Assembly: GCA_030248195.1 (NCBI GenBank)
Contig: JASAND010028846.1
Location: 24,853 to 88,852, forward strand
Direction: 5' to 3'
DNA: 64,000 nt
From: Trissonchulus latispiculum
Taxonomy: Eukaryota > Nematoda > Enoplea > Enoplida > Ironidae
Positions 1 through 12,569 of this stretch are shown piece after piece. Position 1 is the stretch's first letter; each line of letters opens with the position of its first letter. Both the position numbers and the translations under genes were made by a program. A model generated the notes under the pieces. The model ran no database searches. It had not been told where the DNA came from and saw nothing but the letters and a program-made list of their open reading frames with translations.

Positions 1-3000
1 CACAAATCTTGCTGAGTTAGATGTTTGTTGGTGCAGGCACTTGGATGATGAGACCTTGCAAAACAATCACACAGTTTTAGTCATTAATTTTAGTTTAACA
101 TTTAACCAGGTTATATCTTAAACTAAACTACTAGGAGCGAACTACAACGAAAACAGAAATATAGACACCCTTATGACGTTGAGCGATTTATAAAACATAT
201 AGATCGCTATATCTAAGTCGGAATTTGTAATTTTTTGCATAATTTTTGATTTTATAAAGCATGCCTGAACATTCTATACTTATATTTGAATGTAAGGTAT
301 CTGCTGAATGTAACCTGAATATAATATCAGTATATCTGAACATAAGTATCTCAACATCACTTAGTCATCAACATCATCAACAAATTTAATATTGAAGCTG
401 AAAAAGATAAAAATTAAATAATTGGCAACCAATATACAAACTCTTTTTTGCTTAACTTTCACCTTAGGTAGGTCACAAGATCCCCCTCTGACATATACTC
501 AAACAGCATGGCAGACTGGTCATCCTTCGTGGAGAGTCCGTAAAATTTCACGATATTCGGATGGTCCAATTCGTTCAGGATGGAGACTTCCTGTTCCAAG
601 TCCTTCAGACAGTTTTCGTTCAGAGAATGTTTGATCAGTTTCATGGCCATTTCCTGCCGTCTGTGTTGATGCTCCGAGTCGCAGTGAACCAGAAAAACGC
701 AACCAAAGGCGCCCTCGCCCAGCTTTCGAACCACATGAATCTGTTCGTTGGGAAAGACGGCGATTTCTGCCAACAACAAATGAAGCACAAATAAAAGCCA
801 AAATTCACCATACAAAGGAATGATAAAAGTTGACGGGTAATGTGTTTCACTAGTTCCCTTAACACCGGAAAACTTTTGAGTGATATTCTTAATAACTATC
901 AAGATTACATCATTAATAGGACAAGCGTCACACTCTCTGCTATCAGCTTGCTAGCTATATTCTGCGCACTGACGGCCCACCCGAAATTGCGTACCTAGTG
1001 GACCTCCCACACATCAATACCCAGTACGCAGTTGCGCATGTTCAATCGTTTCTACAAAAAGCCTTGTATGACGCTTGTCACACTCTTATTAATTATGAAC
1101 CCCTGATGATATTTAGCTGTAGTCAGCATCTTCAGGACAGTGTCTGGGACCCATTTCAGGGGAGAGTTAGCCAGAGTTAAACGAGTTAAATTTAACTCAA
1201 TCCTTTTCATGAAAAAGTGAGAAGAAGGCAAATCAAGCGTGATTGAAGTAAAGCAAGTTAAAAAGTCAATTTTAACTCTACATACCTATCCCACTCTTTC
1301 GTGAAAAGGTCCTTATGGTTGCATTTCATACATTGGAGTTTAAACGAGTTAAAAGGGTTAATTTCACCTCTATTCTACTCTACTTTACTCATGAAAAGGG
1401 TCATGACTAACTTGTGCGTTCGGCCAAACTTTCTAGCCAGGCAAAGTAGAGCATATTCTCATGCAAGCCTTGGTTGACCAAATAGTAGGATTTGGCTGTT
1501 TTTCTATTTTCCGGAGGTTTGCGACAAAATTCCGTCCACAGATAACGAATTCCCAGCCCAATGCTGATTGATAGAGTTAGCAGAAATATCACAATTGATG
1601 CCAGCATTACAGGAATCTAAAATAAGCAAAATGCTTAACTAATAATTAATTAATTAAGTAACTATAAGTTCCTAAACTGTTTTCTTCTAAGCTTTGCTTT
1701 GCTTTTCAACATAATCGGAACACAATTCAAGAAGTATCAAATATCGATAGAACATCTTAATAATGGCACTGACTTTAAAATAATCTATTGGATCCGGTTG
1801 CCATTCATATTTATGAATCAATTTTGCCAAAATTAGTTACTATCCAAAGTATATAATTAAATAAATTGAATAAAATTTTTCTTCCTTTGCCCAGTTACAT
1901 AGGATATTCGGTAGCTTTCGTATTAGTATTTTATTTGTCAATTTTTTGTGAAAACCTCTTCGTGAAAAATTCTTCAGACATTTAAGATTGTATTAACTCA
2001 CGACAGTTCGTGCTGTTTCGGTGGCAGAATCCTCCAGCAGTGTTTCATTTGTGGGATCTCGTAAGACGAACAGTTTTTGCTCTTCACATCTCCAAGGATA
2101 TCCTACAACGGTTTTAATCTACAGTCCAAATAAAAACAAATACAATAAACACAAATTTAAGACCTTATTCTGATCTATATAATGCATATCTATATGTACA
2201 TATCTGAAGGTCCATATCCCGAATTTAACAGCTTCCGTGGCAGTAAAAGGCCAATCATCTAACCATAGCATCTGCATGTAATATGAAATATTCCCTCTTG
2301 CTACCTTTAACAAAAGATTCCTAGAGTTAATTCTTATTCTCTGAAAGACTCGAACCTTTAATTTCAAACTGGTGTTCGTCACAGCCCAACTCATTGCAGG
2401 TACTGATACGGTACTGGCCAAGGCAGAGTTGCTTCCAGCCCGACTTGTGCCAGAAAACCACTGAGCCCTTTTGGACATGAAAATTCACGAAATCCGGCGA
2501 TTCCAGATCCAATTTCGGCAGCGTCGTAGTGTTTTCGTCGTCCGGAAAAACTCGGATTTCCGGCTGTGGGATTCCGTGAATGGCAAACGGAAGCCGGACC
2601 TCGTCCCTTGTTTCCTGACGATTTTCTGCGGACACTTGAGTAACAAATCGGGGTTTTCCTAAATTTAGGCGCAAGAGTACATAATAGATAAAACTGTGAC
2701 CCATAGCATTAATAGCATGTAAATTAATAGCATTTTTTAGCACTTTAAGCAGTCTGCAATGCATGTTAATATAATGTATTGATTTACAAAAGTAAAATGC
2801 AAATGTTGTGCAGCGAAGCTTCAACTGGTTGTAAAGTTAACTTAAGAGCATGTGAACGAGTTTAAAATTCTTAAAATTAAATAAAAATAATCAAATTTAA
2901 TCAATATCAAAATCTCCACCCTTAATCATCAGTGGTTCCATCTCCATGTAGGGTTTCATGGGAGTCGCAGTGGCACAGATGATCCACCCGTTGTCATTGG

Positions 3001-6000
3001 ACGTCAGATTTTCCAATCGCAAATGACCTATCCCACCCAGAAATTGTTTCCATGTAGCATTGGACTCTCCCATCTTGTGTCTAAAAAGGTATATGTTAAT
3101 ATCGAGATTTGTAAAAATTTAAATTTTGAAACTAAGGCTGACTCGATAACAGTGAAATAAATAATTAAACTTGACTGGATATAGTAACATTATGGATTTG
3201 CATTTTTAAAACGAGATTCGAAGCAAACTAAAGTTAAAACAGTTCTTCTTATGAATATTAAAAAAGACAGGTCAAACCTAATGTGTCCAATGCTGATTTT
3301 CTTTCGACCAATACCGCCCGTAGTCAACTGGCAAGTTGCCACAATATCAGAGCCTTCGTTGAGAAATCCATGCAGGGATAGGCTTAACTTAAACCTTGGA
3401 ATGTCTGAAAATTGGTTAAAATACAGAAGAAAAAGAAATAAACAAGAAGAGTATGCCACTAACATTTCTCAACTTTTTACGTAACTTTGGGAGGAAAAAT
3501 GTATTGCAACTGAATTCCTAAAAGACCTGAATTGAAATTAACCGTTCCAAGCTTTTCAGGACAGGATCTCTAATAGAAGAGTGAGACGTTTTAGGTTTTT
3601 CGGTAACACGAACCTATGACACAGTTGAAAAACCTCCCTTTATTACTTTGAGCATCCGCCTTTTTAGGAATGGGTTCCCTATCAAAACGTCTGAAGTCAA
3701 AACGTCTAACGTTCATAACGTCTACCGACGAAACGTCTAACGACGAAAAGTCTATTGACAAAACGTCAAAACTTTTTAAAATTGTGCCACACGTTCAAAA
3801 CGTCTAAACTTTCCCAACTTTAGCTGATTTTGATTTCATACATACTTGATATTTCTTAAACTTGTAAAATTTGGTTTTAGAATTTAACATATTGTAAATT
3901 TTAATTATAAAATAAAACAATAAACTAGACCTGGAGTTTAATGAAATATGGTTTTAAAAATGTTTACTTTAAAATTGCAGTAAACTTGGTTTTCGTTCTT
4001 TAGAAAAGATTCTAGACGTTTTGAACGGGTCACACAATTTTGAAAAATTTAGACGTTTTGTCGTTAGACGTTTTGACTTTAGACTTTTTAAACGGACACC
4101 TTAAGAATGAGTTGAGCAGAGTTAAGCCAGTTAAGTCTTAGGAGTCGTTCCTTTTCATGATGAAGTTAAAGGGGGAGGCAAGAGCTTAATTAGAGCTGAA
4201 TTAGAGTTTAAAAGGAGTAATAGAGTTAATCTAAACTCTAGCCTGACTTCTACTCTCCTCATTCCGAAAAGTCCCTGATTTGAACTCCATTTGAAATAAG
4301 CCATTTCAAATCCTCCATTGGCTCTCTCCTGTTTCGGACTGAAGCTTTGCCTTAGGGCAGGTGTTTTTGACCGACTACTACTACCTACCGCAGTTTATGA
4401 AATCTTGCCAAGAGCACTTATTCTGGTCACCAACAATTGCCGCCGGCATCTGATAGAGTCGTCCGGCGGAAAACTCTTTTCGACAAACAGAGTCACACTC
4501 CAACTTCAGAGCGGAGCGGTTGGTTCGAGGAATCTGTAGGCTGGAACGGGGGCGCCAGTCTTGAGCAAAATCCGTCATCAGCCATAGATTGGGACAGGAA
4601 CAGTCTAGCGGATTTCCGGAAACGATGCTAAAATTACGTAATTTCGATAAACAGGTAATGTTACTTACATAATAATGTAACGTTAAAGTATAAACTTTTA
4701 GTTTAAACTAAAGTGTAAATAACTATAAACAGGCATGAACGCGAAAGGAAGGAACTATTAAAAATTGCGACGTTATATCAAATCTCCAAAATCAAAATTT
4801 TCGCCCGCACAGGGACTCGAACCCTGGACCGTTAGGTTAAAAGCCTAACGCTCTACCGACTGAGCTACACGGGCTTACATGTTAGAGCAGTGGTTACATT
4901 TATCATTACATTTTATTTTTAACTAAAATACCTGTTTTATCAAACGTTCTACTTTCATATTGTGAACGTTCGTTCGTTTGTACATGCAGATAGTTTTTAA
5001 TAATCAAGCCAATATTTTAAACTGTACGCTTCAATAAGTTTTCTAAAATTTATACCTTTAATTTTATATTGAAATCTACTCTTTAAATTCGTTACTTTTA
5101 AACATTTTAACTACTTTAATTATCTTACAGCTCCTGCAATGGCGATTTAAACTTTGTAACAGCTCTCCAATCAAACAGGGTAAGCCCATTCGAAGAAATA
5201 TCTCTGAAAGAAAAATAGAAATCAGGGCAACTTTAGCTTAAACTCTAAATCGGCTCAAAAGCAGAAGCAATGCCTAAACTACATACGCCACACACTATGT
5301 ACCTTTTCTCACTGCTAATTTCTCCTACGGTAGCTGGACTACTAACATTAGGTCATGTTTAATTTACAACAAATTAAGTTTTTTATTCGACAACAATAAT
5401 TAAAGGACTGTCGGCAGCTTCCAATTTTTCAGATTGCCCAATATCGGAATTCTCAGGATTTTAAGGTACTGGCCCGATAACCGGAAAAAGCCTCCGCTCA
5501 CCTACACCCCCCAAAAACCCTCTTCCAACATATGCCTACTTTTGGCTCTATTGTCGAAACTAATTAGATGGGTATTGTGAAAACGTCGGGTTAAGTTCAC
5601 ACCTATGATGATTCATTGTGTGCTTATGTTAGATCTTTACGCCCGCTTGCACCAAATAAGATTAAGTTTATGATTAACTTCAGTTTAACTTATGTTTACG
5701 ATTAACTTTGGAATAGATAAACTCAAGATTAACTTAATCTAATGTTAAACTTTTTCTCGTTGCACCAAATCAGATTAAGAAAAGTTAAACTAATCTTGAG
5801 TTAATCTGAAGTTAATCTATAGTTAAACTATTTCTCATGTGAATGCGTTTTGGCCAATGAAATACAGTAACGTGATAGCAACCAACCAATAGCAACAAGC
5901 CATTTTTAAACTAATTTTTAGTTTAACGCACGATGCGTCGGTTCACACGAATAAGTTTAACATCCGATTATCGGTAACTCGAAGTGCAAAGCATACACTA

Positions 6001-7185
6001 CCCATTTGCCACACATAAATGTAGTAGTAATGTAAATAGTTGCACTTAGAATAGCAATTTTATCACTCCTGAGTATGTAATAGCATTTATTAATCGCCTA
6101 TTACACAATTCTTCACCGTTTTTTGGAAATCAAGTTCTAAATCAAACGTCTCAGTCCATATCGAATGCATGCATGCAATCTTTTGAACTAAATATAAAAT
6201 TGCAAATAATGATAAACAAATCGATTTCTTGAAATTTTAGAGAAAAATTTCGTTATTAAAATTTGGAAAAAGTACGTCAACACTTGTGTAACAATCTCTA
6301 TATAAAATGAAGGCTGGATTTGAATAAATTCTGTGTTTCCTAGCACCAGTAGTGGGTCTAACTATAGTAGAAAAACAGTTAATCCGATGTTAAACCTGCT
6401 ATAGAGCAGGATTAAAAGTTTCCGATTATCTTCAGTTTAATCGGAAGATAATCTAAAGCTAATCCTGAACTTATTTGGTGCAACGGTCGGTAAAAGATTA
6501 ACTTCAGATCAACTTAAACTCCATTTAATCAGGAGTTTAACTGGAGATTAACTGACGATTAAGATAATCTGAAGTTTAACTTATTTGGTGCAATCCCCTG
6601 TTAGACTGACTAACTACGTTTTGAGGTTGTCACGGTAATTGGATAGCTAAAATTGTTACTTGATAATTGTTAGTTAATAATTTATTTCTTTAATATTTTA
6701 ATTTAATTAATAAATTTAATATTTATTTATTTATCTATTTTACTTACAGCTGACGCAGAGATTTAAAGGCTGTCAGATCATTCTTCTTGATGCTCTGAAG
6801 CTGCGAGCTGTTTGATATTTTCCTAAAATAAATTTCTTAAATAAAATAAAATAAAATAAAAACAACTCAAACTTAAGACAAACTTGGAAAGTAGAAAAAG
6901 AAAACGAAACTTTAAAGATAGAAATAATTCCCCTTTTATTCAATTTGCTTGCTCAAACCAGGAAGAAAAAATAGCTACATACAAAATTTCTATTTTCTGC
7001 AAATATTCTTCGGGCAGAGAGGAAAAATCCTGAAAATTGACATCAACATTATCGCAAACTATTGCAGTTTGACTGCAATTGCACTGCAGAGAATCGCAAA
7101 CATTGTCCAGTTGCAGATGAGGAACGGAATTTGCAAAATTTGGGCTAAAAATCAAGAAAATGCTAAGCAGAACCAGTGAAAACAT
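1..7185 (-). CDS. Trk: Trk-like receptor tyrosine kinase, 11 exons, 3' end outside window
   Basis: Neurotrophin-receptor-type membrane kinase. CDS exons in transcript order: 7185-6983, 6822-6748, 5203-5129, 4627-4431, 3404-3278, 3080-2920, 2658-2356, 2102-2002, 1616-1412, 766-463, 54-<1. All junctions are GT-AG and all phases agree (1,805 nt, about 601 codons). Exon 1 gives a signal peptide (MFSLVLLSIFLIFSPNFANS) and an LRR N-cap with clustered Cys. Exons 2-3 are leucine-rich repeats (LRQL/DISSNGL). Exon 4 is the LRR C-cap (GNPLDCSCPNLWL). Exons 5-6 form an Ig domain (IVATC...GWIIC) and exon 7 a second Ig domain (GQYRISTCNELG). Exon 8 is a juxtamembrane stalk with an NET glycosylation site. 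Exon 9 holds the transmembrane helix. Exon 10 is the kinase N-lobe: glycine loop GEGAFGCVF, the MAMK lysine, an alpha-C Glu and hinge FEYMSEGDL. The HRD and DFG motifs lie beyond the window. The order LRR-LRR-Ig-Ig-TM-kinase is specific to Trk receptors. A typical NPxY Shc site is not obvious in the juxtamembrane part. Confidence 0.88.
1147..1405. repeat. MITE-like copies, GAGTTAAA family
   Basis: Degenerate copy of a short element rich in GAGTTAAA/TTTAACTC, bounded by CTTTTCATGAAAA-type segments at 1205 and 1300. A partial copy follows to 1405. It sits in the Trk intron between exons 9 and 10. Better copies are at 27228-27392 and 31227-31391. Confidence 0.45.
3668..4102. repeat. TIR element with AACGTCTAA subterminal repeats
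   Basis: The left end carries repeated AAAACGTCTAAC-type units (3690-3800) and the right end carries their reverse complement (4010-4085). The outer ends pair as imperfect inverted repeats. It has no coding capacity and lies in the intron between Trk exons 4 and 5. It is most simply a non-autonomous DNA transposon; no target duplication was resolved. Confidence 0.55.
4103..4278. repeat. MITE-like copy, GAGTTAAA family
   Basis: A ~175-bp copy with inverted GAGTTAA/TTAACTC segments and CCTTTTCATGA inside, directly next to the AACGTCTAA element. Same family as copies near 1150, 27228 and 31227. Confidence 0.45.
4802..4874 (-). tRNA. tRNA-Lys-UUU: tRNA-Lys (anticodon UUU)
   Basis: A 73-nt intronless cloverleaf. 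The acceptor stem GCCCGTG pairs with TGCGGGC (two G-U pairs), D stem GCTC/GAGC, anticodon stem TTAGG/CCTAA around loop CTTTTAA, T stem CAGGG/CCCTG around TTCGAGT, discriminator G. A box and B box (GGTTCGAGTCC) are intact, so it looks functional for Pol III. It lies in the intron between exons 3 and 4 of the Trk-like gene, on the same strand. Confidence 0.95.
5647..6593. repeat. Nested TIR elements with TTGCACCAAATAAG ends
   Basis: Outer ends TTGCACCAAATAAG (5647) and CTTATTTGGTGCAA (ending 6593) are perfect inverted repeats. An inner pair with the same ends lies at 5760 and 6483. The interior is filled with AGATTAACTT-type subrepeats in both orientations. There is no ORF. It is inside the intron between Trk exons 2 and 3. 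It reads as one MITE inserted in a relative; target duplications are unclear. Confidence 0.65.
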
Positions 7186-8007
7186 GAAGCTCTAGACTTG
7201 AACAGAATTTTAGGTATATGCTAATTCCATGGCACCCTTGTCATATCAACTGCTGGTTTGTCATATTTATAGGGTTCCTGCAAACGACAGATAACCCTAA
7301 TGTTAATTCAATGCTTTAGCTATTGGTCAAGCTTAGAAATAAGCTTTCTACTTTAGCTATCACGACCTGGCACTTTAGCTATATAGAAAATGTAGTAGGA
7401 TTAGGAATAAATGTGTGTTTTGTTTTGTTTTTCCCGAATTTGTTCTCACATTCTTTTAATTTAAAATTATTTGTTACTCACTGCCTATTGCATACGTATT
7501 TAGTTAAGAATTATGTAGGTATAGTGCTCAAATGCAATTAGCAATTTATTGGCGTCAAAATCTGAATTATTTAACGAATAACAAATAACGAATAACTAAT
7601 ATTACTAATAACGGAAAACGGAATAAATGAAACGGCGGAAATGTGACCATATCACCTATAAAGGTCGCAACTTACTTTGCAAAATAAGTTCATTTCCAAA
7701 AAGGATCGAACTCACAACCTTTGATCTAGATCACTACCACACTTTACTTACTGATTGAGCCACGGCTACTATGAAAGTAAGATTCTAAAGTTTTCAAGTT
7801 TTTTTAAGTTTTTGGAATGTAAACATAAAATAGGACCATTTTGCGAACGAACGATTTTTCGCATTCTAAACGTTCTCACAGTTTTTCGTCGAATAGGTAC
7901 AACAGAAATCTCCATAAAAAATTTTCATGATAGTTAAAATCTGGTTTTTACTCTCAAGCAGTAAAAAAATATCTGCAGAACTATGCTAACATTTGTAAGC
8001 TCTAAAC
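7186..8007. other. Intergenic, 5' side of the Trk-like gene
   Basis: No coding sequence seen. It should contain the Trk-like promoter and 5' UTR (minus strand), but no clear core promoter is visible. It includes a tRNA-derived SINE head at 7688-7775. Confidence 0.4.
7688..7775 (-). repeat. tRNA-derived SINE head (family 2)
   Basis: The minus strand reads a tRNA-like A box (GTGGCTCAATCAGTAA) and B-box segment (AAAGGTTGTGAGTTCGATC) without a pairing acceptor stem. It matches 18105-18190, which marks it as a dispersed SINE, not a tRNA gene. Confidence 0.55.
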
Positions 8008-9215
8008 TAGTGATGAGGACGAGCCGGGATTTTCCGGCTCGGCTCGGCTCGGCTCGGGAGAAAATGTGGTCGGCTCGGCTCGGCTCGGCTCGCGGGCATA
8101 CCCGGCTCGGCTCGGCTCGGCTCGGAAGAATATTGAAAGTGGGTCGGCTCGGCTCGGCTCGGCTCGCCCAGCTTGAAATTTGAAGTTTGACCGATTGCAC
8201 CGAATTGTGGATTTTCTACGTTGTTTTTGACAAAAAACCTGAAAACAGCTGTCTAGCTTTTGTGTACAAGTGTGAATCACCAAAACTCCATTATTACCGA
8301 GACACTGCGAGCTGCAGAGTGCAGGGTTATACGGTTTAATGATATTAATATTTGGTAAATGTATATTCTACGAAAGTGCGCGGGCACCCATTCATGCTTG
8401 TTTTTCTTAAAATTTATCATTATTTTATTCTATGTATATAATATGGAAAGGAACCACTGATAAACGCCGAAAAAAATCAGGAGAAAACTTTTTGTTTTCC
8501 GCAGTCTTGAAAAAAGGAATATATAATCTGATAAATTGCAAAATGCTTGAGAACTCAGCAATAAAATTCAGAATTCTTTTAAATTATTTTTAAATTTTAA
8601 CAAATTTCAACTCCTTTAATTGCTCTCTGCCGATCGTAGCCATAATCGTTGTCAATTGTAATTATGCAAAATAATTTCAAACTCTAAATTAATAGTAAGC
8701 ATTTCTGGTATATAATCAGCAGTTTTACAACCTTTTCTGCTATCATATAAATTACTACAACAACCCAAAGCCACAGTAATAAGACAATGCAAATTTTAAT
8801 TGTAATATTTTTGATAAAACCAAATATGACACGTTGAAATAATTAAGTCAAAATATTTCTTTCTAACTAGTAACTACACCATACATAAGACGACTTCGAG
8901 CACAGCCTAACGTTTAAACTAAAGTTGGCGTGGAAGGAAGATATGAATAAAGACAAGGAAACACGGAAAATTAGACGACAAAGTTGAAACCAGAAAACAG
9001 AATTCATAGAATTTGTTGGCTATTTTGTTTGAACTATACAGTGAACTTTTCGATAGGGTCGGCTCGGCTCGGCTCGGCTCGGAGTTTCAATTCTCCGGCT
9101 CGGCTCGGCTCGGCTCGGGAGAAATTGTTGCCGGCTCGGCTCGGCTCGGCTCGCGAGCCGAGCCGAGTCGAGCCGAGCCGAGCCGCGAGCCAAAATCCTC
9201 ATCTCTACTCTAAAC
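8000..9215. mobile_element. hAT-like non-autonomous transposon with CGGCT arrays
   Basis: The element is 8008-9207, exactly 1,200 bp, flanked by a perfect 8-bp target duplication CTCTAAAC (8000-8007 and 9208-9215). The termini TAGTGATGAGGA and TAGAGATGAGGA (reverse complement of the right end) match at 11 of 12 bases. An 8-bp duplication and a TAGNGATG end are typical of hAT elements. Subterminal blocks each hold about four CGGCT units, separated by 12-20-bp spacers: near 8035, 8070, 8103 and 8143 on the left; 9059, 9098 and 9133 on the right, plus an inverted block at 9154-9185. These are probably transposase-binding arrays. There is no transposase ORF. Confidence 0.85.
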
Positions 9216-9643
9216 TGACAAAAGCCTAGAGGAATTTTAAGCTCCTGAACTGTAGTTGAAGATTTTTTGGATTTTGTGAACTTTTTGTCATAACAACAAT
9301 GTTTCACGTTGTAATTTTACACATTGGAGAACGATTAGTAGCAATTTTCCACATTTTTCATGTTAGAAATCGGTTTCGACGCATAGTGCTGAGTTAAGCT
9401 CGGTTTACAGTTAATTTTCGTTTATTTCGTCAGTACTTCCAGGAGTTAATTAATGATATATCTGAATCGCTCAATGGCGGAATATTCCCCTTTTAGGGAT
9501 AATCTTGTTCTTTTCCAGTGATTAATATTTCGAGGTTGTTTCGCTTTCATGTTCGTGTTTACTGTAAGTCAGTTGACTCAAGTCAATACTCAATACTACC
9601 TAACTAAAATTTACAAAAGTAGTAAATGGTTTAGAGATTTAAA

Positions 9644-9751
9644 ATGAGAAACCAGACACCATCGAAAACGAACAATCAGCAAATCAACCAAAAGCCACAA
9701 CCAAACATTGCCGATACTGACCGAAGCACAAATTTAGGTGGAGGTTAAACT
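9644..9751 (+). other. Candidate short coding exon, unassigned
   Basis: ATG at 9644 opens a 34-codon stretch rich in Asn, Gln and Lys (MRNQTPSKTNNQQ...) with possible donors at 9739-9748. It could be a 5' coding exon of the plus-strand gene, but its donor phase (1) does not fit directly onto the exon at 15485 (phase 0), so another exon would be needed. It may be chance. Confidence 0.15.
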
Positions 9752-12569
9752 TAACTGCACGGAGTATCTCCAGTTTGTCAACTCTCCAGTTTGTCAATTC
9801 TCCAACTTTAGTTATTGGGAGGGATTACATAGAGTTGACTAACTGGAAAGTCGACAAATTGTGGACAAACCACATTTCTATTGTACTTTTGCATAATGCA
9901 AATTTTGTACCTATATTACATTCTTGTCTTCCAATAGAAACTACTCCTTCAATTTAATTTGATTTTCAAATTGTGCTAAAGTGCGAGCAGAAACTTCATG
10001 GCCAGCAGAAAATTGAGTTGCATCTCTTTACAAAATGTAGCCGAAAAGTTTCAGGTTCCGTGTTCTACCCCCCCCCCCTCTAAATATCTGAGGCTGTAGC
10101 GGCTTCTAACTGTTATACAATCAATTAAAATAACAGCTAAGTCTTAGCGGTTTACAGGTTCCTGGGTGTAGGGGAGGCTAGCTACAAAATCCGAATTAAT
10201 ATAATTATCGAAAAAATCTGAAAAATTTATCCTTCTCCATTTGTGGTCCAGTTTTTGTTGTTTCACTTAGTATATACACAATTTGTATTTCCTGAACAAA
10301 AATTTAGATATTTCAATTGATCGTTAGCATAATTCCTCCCCCTGCAAATTTTTGTGTCTGTCAGAATTCTTTAGACGGGTTCCTATAAAGAGTTGAGGCT
10401 ATGGCGAAAAAGAAGTTCAAACTATTTGCTTTTGCAATCAAGGAATGACTTTTGCTAGATGCTTAAAAATTCTGGCAGGACAGCAAAATTGTAGAGGAGA
10501 GAAGAAGAAGAAATTTTCCTCAACTGTAGAGTTATGTAATGTAATGTATGTATGTATGTATGTATGTATTAAGTATATCCCCCCATGCGACTCCTGTTTT
10601 GAGTAGGCTTCTCCAGTCGAGTCCACAAGCCAACGATTTAGCTAAACTAGCTATACACTGTGTGTGTGTGTGTCTGTGTCTGTGTGCTAAAAGTTCCAAA
10701 ACTTTTACGTCATGAGGCGTGCTAACTTCACTCAATCGATTTGTATTGATTTGAAGTTTTTTCATTTTCTAGGTTTTTTGGTTGTTTTGAAATCTGGTAT
10801 TTTGTGACATAAACAAGATAGCTCCATTCTATTGCTTTTGTCTTATTGTATTGCCTGTATGCTGTGGCTTTGATAAGATTGTTTTATTTTTAAATCTATA
10901 TCTGTGCGCCTTTGGAAATCTAACCCCTCACTTTATTTGCAAATTACTAACGACAAAATAACACATCAAATTTTTATTTTTGTTTTATATTACTTGATTT
11001 TATAGTGATATCTCATGTATAAAATTTGTACCTGTTTATTTTACTATACAAAGCTTTTGAAACAAATGACCTTGACAAATGATCATAAAAATTCATATTT
11101 CATATGGACACAAGCCTTTGGATTATTTTAGTTTTTGGCGTAATGTCTCTTTCATAATGATTTGCTCACACAATTGGATCTAAAATGAGCTTTCAAAGTC
11201 AAAAGTTATTTGTAAACTTGTACAAACTTTTTGAACTTTATGGAAACTTTGACTGCAGGGACTGCAGAATTGTTTGAGTTAAACTTGTGGAAAACAATTT
11301 AGCTCTATGAATTCAATACTCTAATATTGCGCTTTCGGAATTATTGCATTTTTGTTTTTCCAGTCATTTGAAAACTCTAGCATCAGGTGGGATTCGAACC
11401 CACGAGTCACAATCATAGGATTAGAACTGTGTTGATGACTTTCAGTTTTTCCTATTTCTCTCCTACCTAATTCTCTTTCTTTTTTTATCTTTTATTCCAC
11501 TGAGATTTACTAATATAAGCTAAGTAAAACGACACAACTAAAGCCAAACTATTTGCTGTTGCTCTGCCCGTGACAACAATCTTGTGGTAACAAAATTTTA
11601 TTGTCGTAACATCTGCAGTTATAAAAATCTCAATAAAATTCAGAATTTTTGCAGCGCTTCAACCAAGTTTTGGTGGACCAAGGGAGAGACTTAGAAACAA
11701 AACATGTAGTCTAATGGCTATCAGGATAGAAATTAAAAAATTGGCTTAGCTGGGGTTCGAACGTTTTCGACATTCTTGCTATTTATTTCTTGCGTTTCCT
11801 TAGCAAAGATTTCTACGATTTCTTTCATTTCAAACTACTTCTTTCAGAAAAACGTAGCAGACTTTTAGGCCCCAAGCCTGAGCTTACTTTGTAACAAAAA
11901 GTTACAGCTAAATTTGGAAAGCGCATAAGCGTATTGCCATGTTGGGCCAGTTTTTGTAAGCCTTTTTCACTAGATTTTCTACGTTTGCAAAGAAATCTAA
12001 AGCTTAACTAAACGTAGTGACAGAAAAAGCTACTACGATTTGAGAAACTATGGACTACGTTTTATAAACGTAGCTGAAAATCGTAACTACGACTGCATTT
12101 ACGATTAAATTTTGACAAAGTTCCTTACCACTACAGTTACACTAACTTAGCAGTTTTATTCAATACTTTATCCCCGTTCCCTTGAAACTTTGGGGGGGGG
12201 TTGCAAACAATTACTTTCCTTGCCTAGTTTTTATTCTTTTACTATTTGCTCACTATAAATTTTAAAAATAATTTCAGGTTTGCTGTCGTCAGCCAAGCGT
12301 CTTGTGCAGTGATTTGTGCAATATTGGAATTTGCTGCCAAATTGCAGAACATTAATATTCTTAATTTATTGCCAATTTTTGTAAAATTTTTGTGATCCAA
12401 CACCATCCTGTGTCGATGAATAAACAATGATTATTTAGTGTCAACTGGTTCGAGCAGAAAATGGTTAGTTCAATCATCAATTGAATAATTAATTAATTTA
12501 ATTATTTTTATTATTTAAAAATCTTCCTCAGTCTAGTTTCGTCTTGTAACTGCACTGCCCGGATGGGTC

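Noticed and set aside
8002..8283. Arg/Ala/Glu/Pro/Ser-repeat frames over 7934-8283 and 8984-9307
   Set aside because: They only translate the CGGCT arrays of the hAT-like element.
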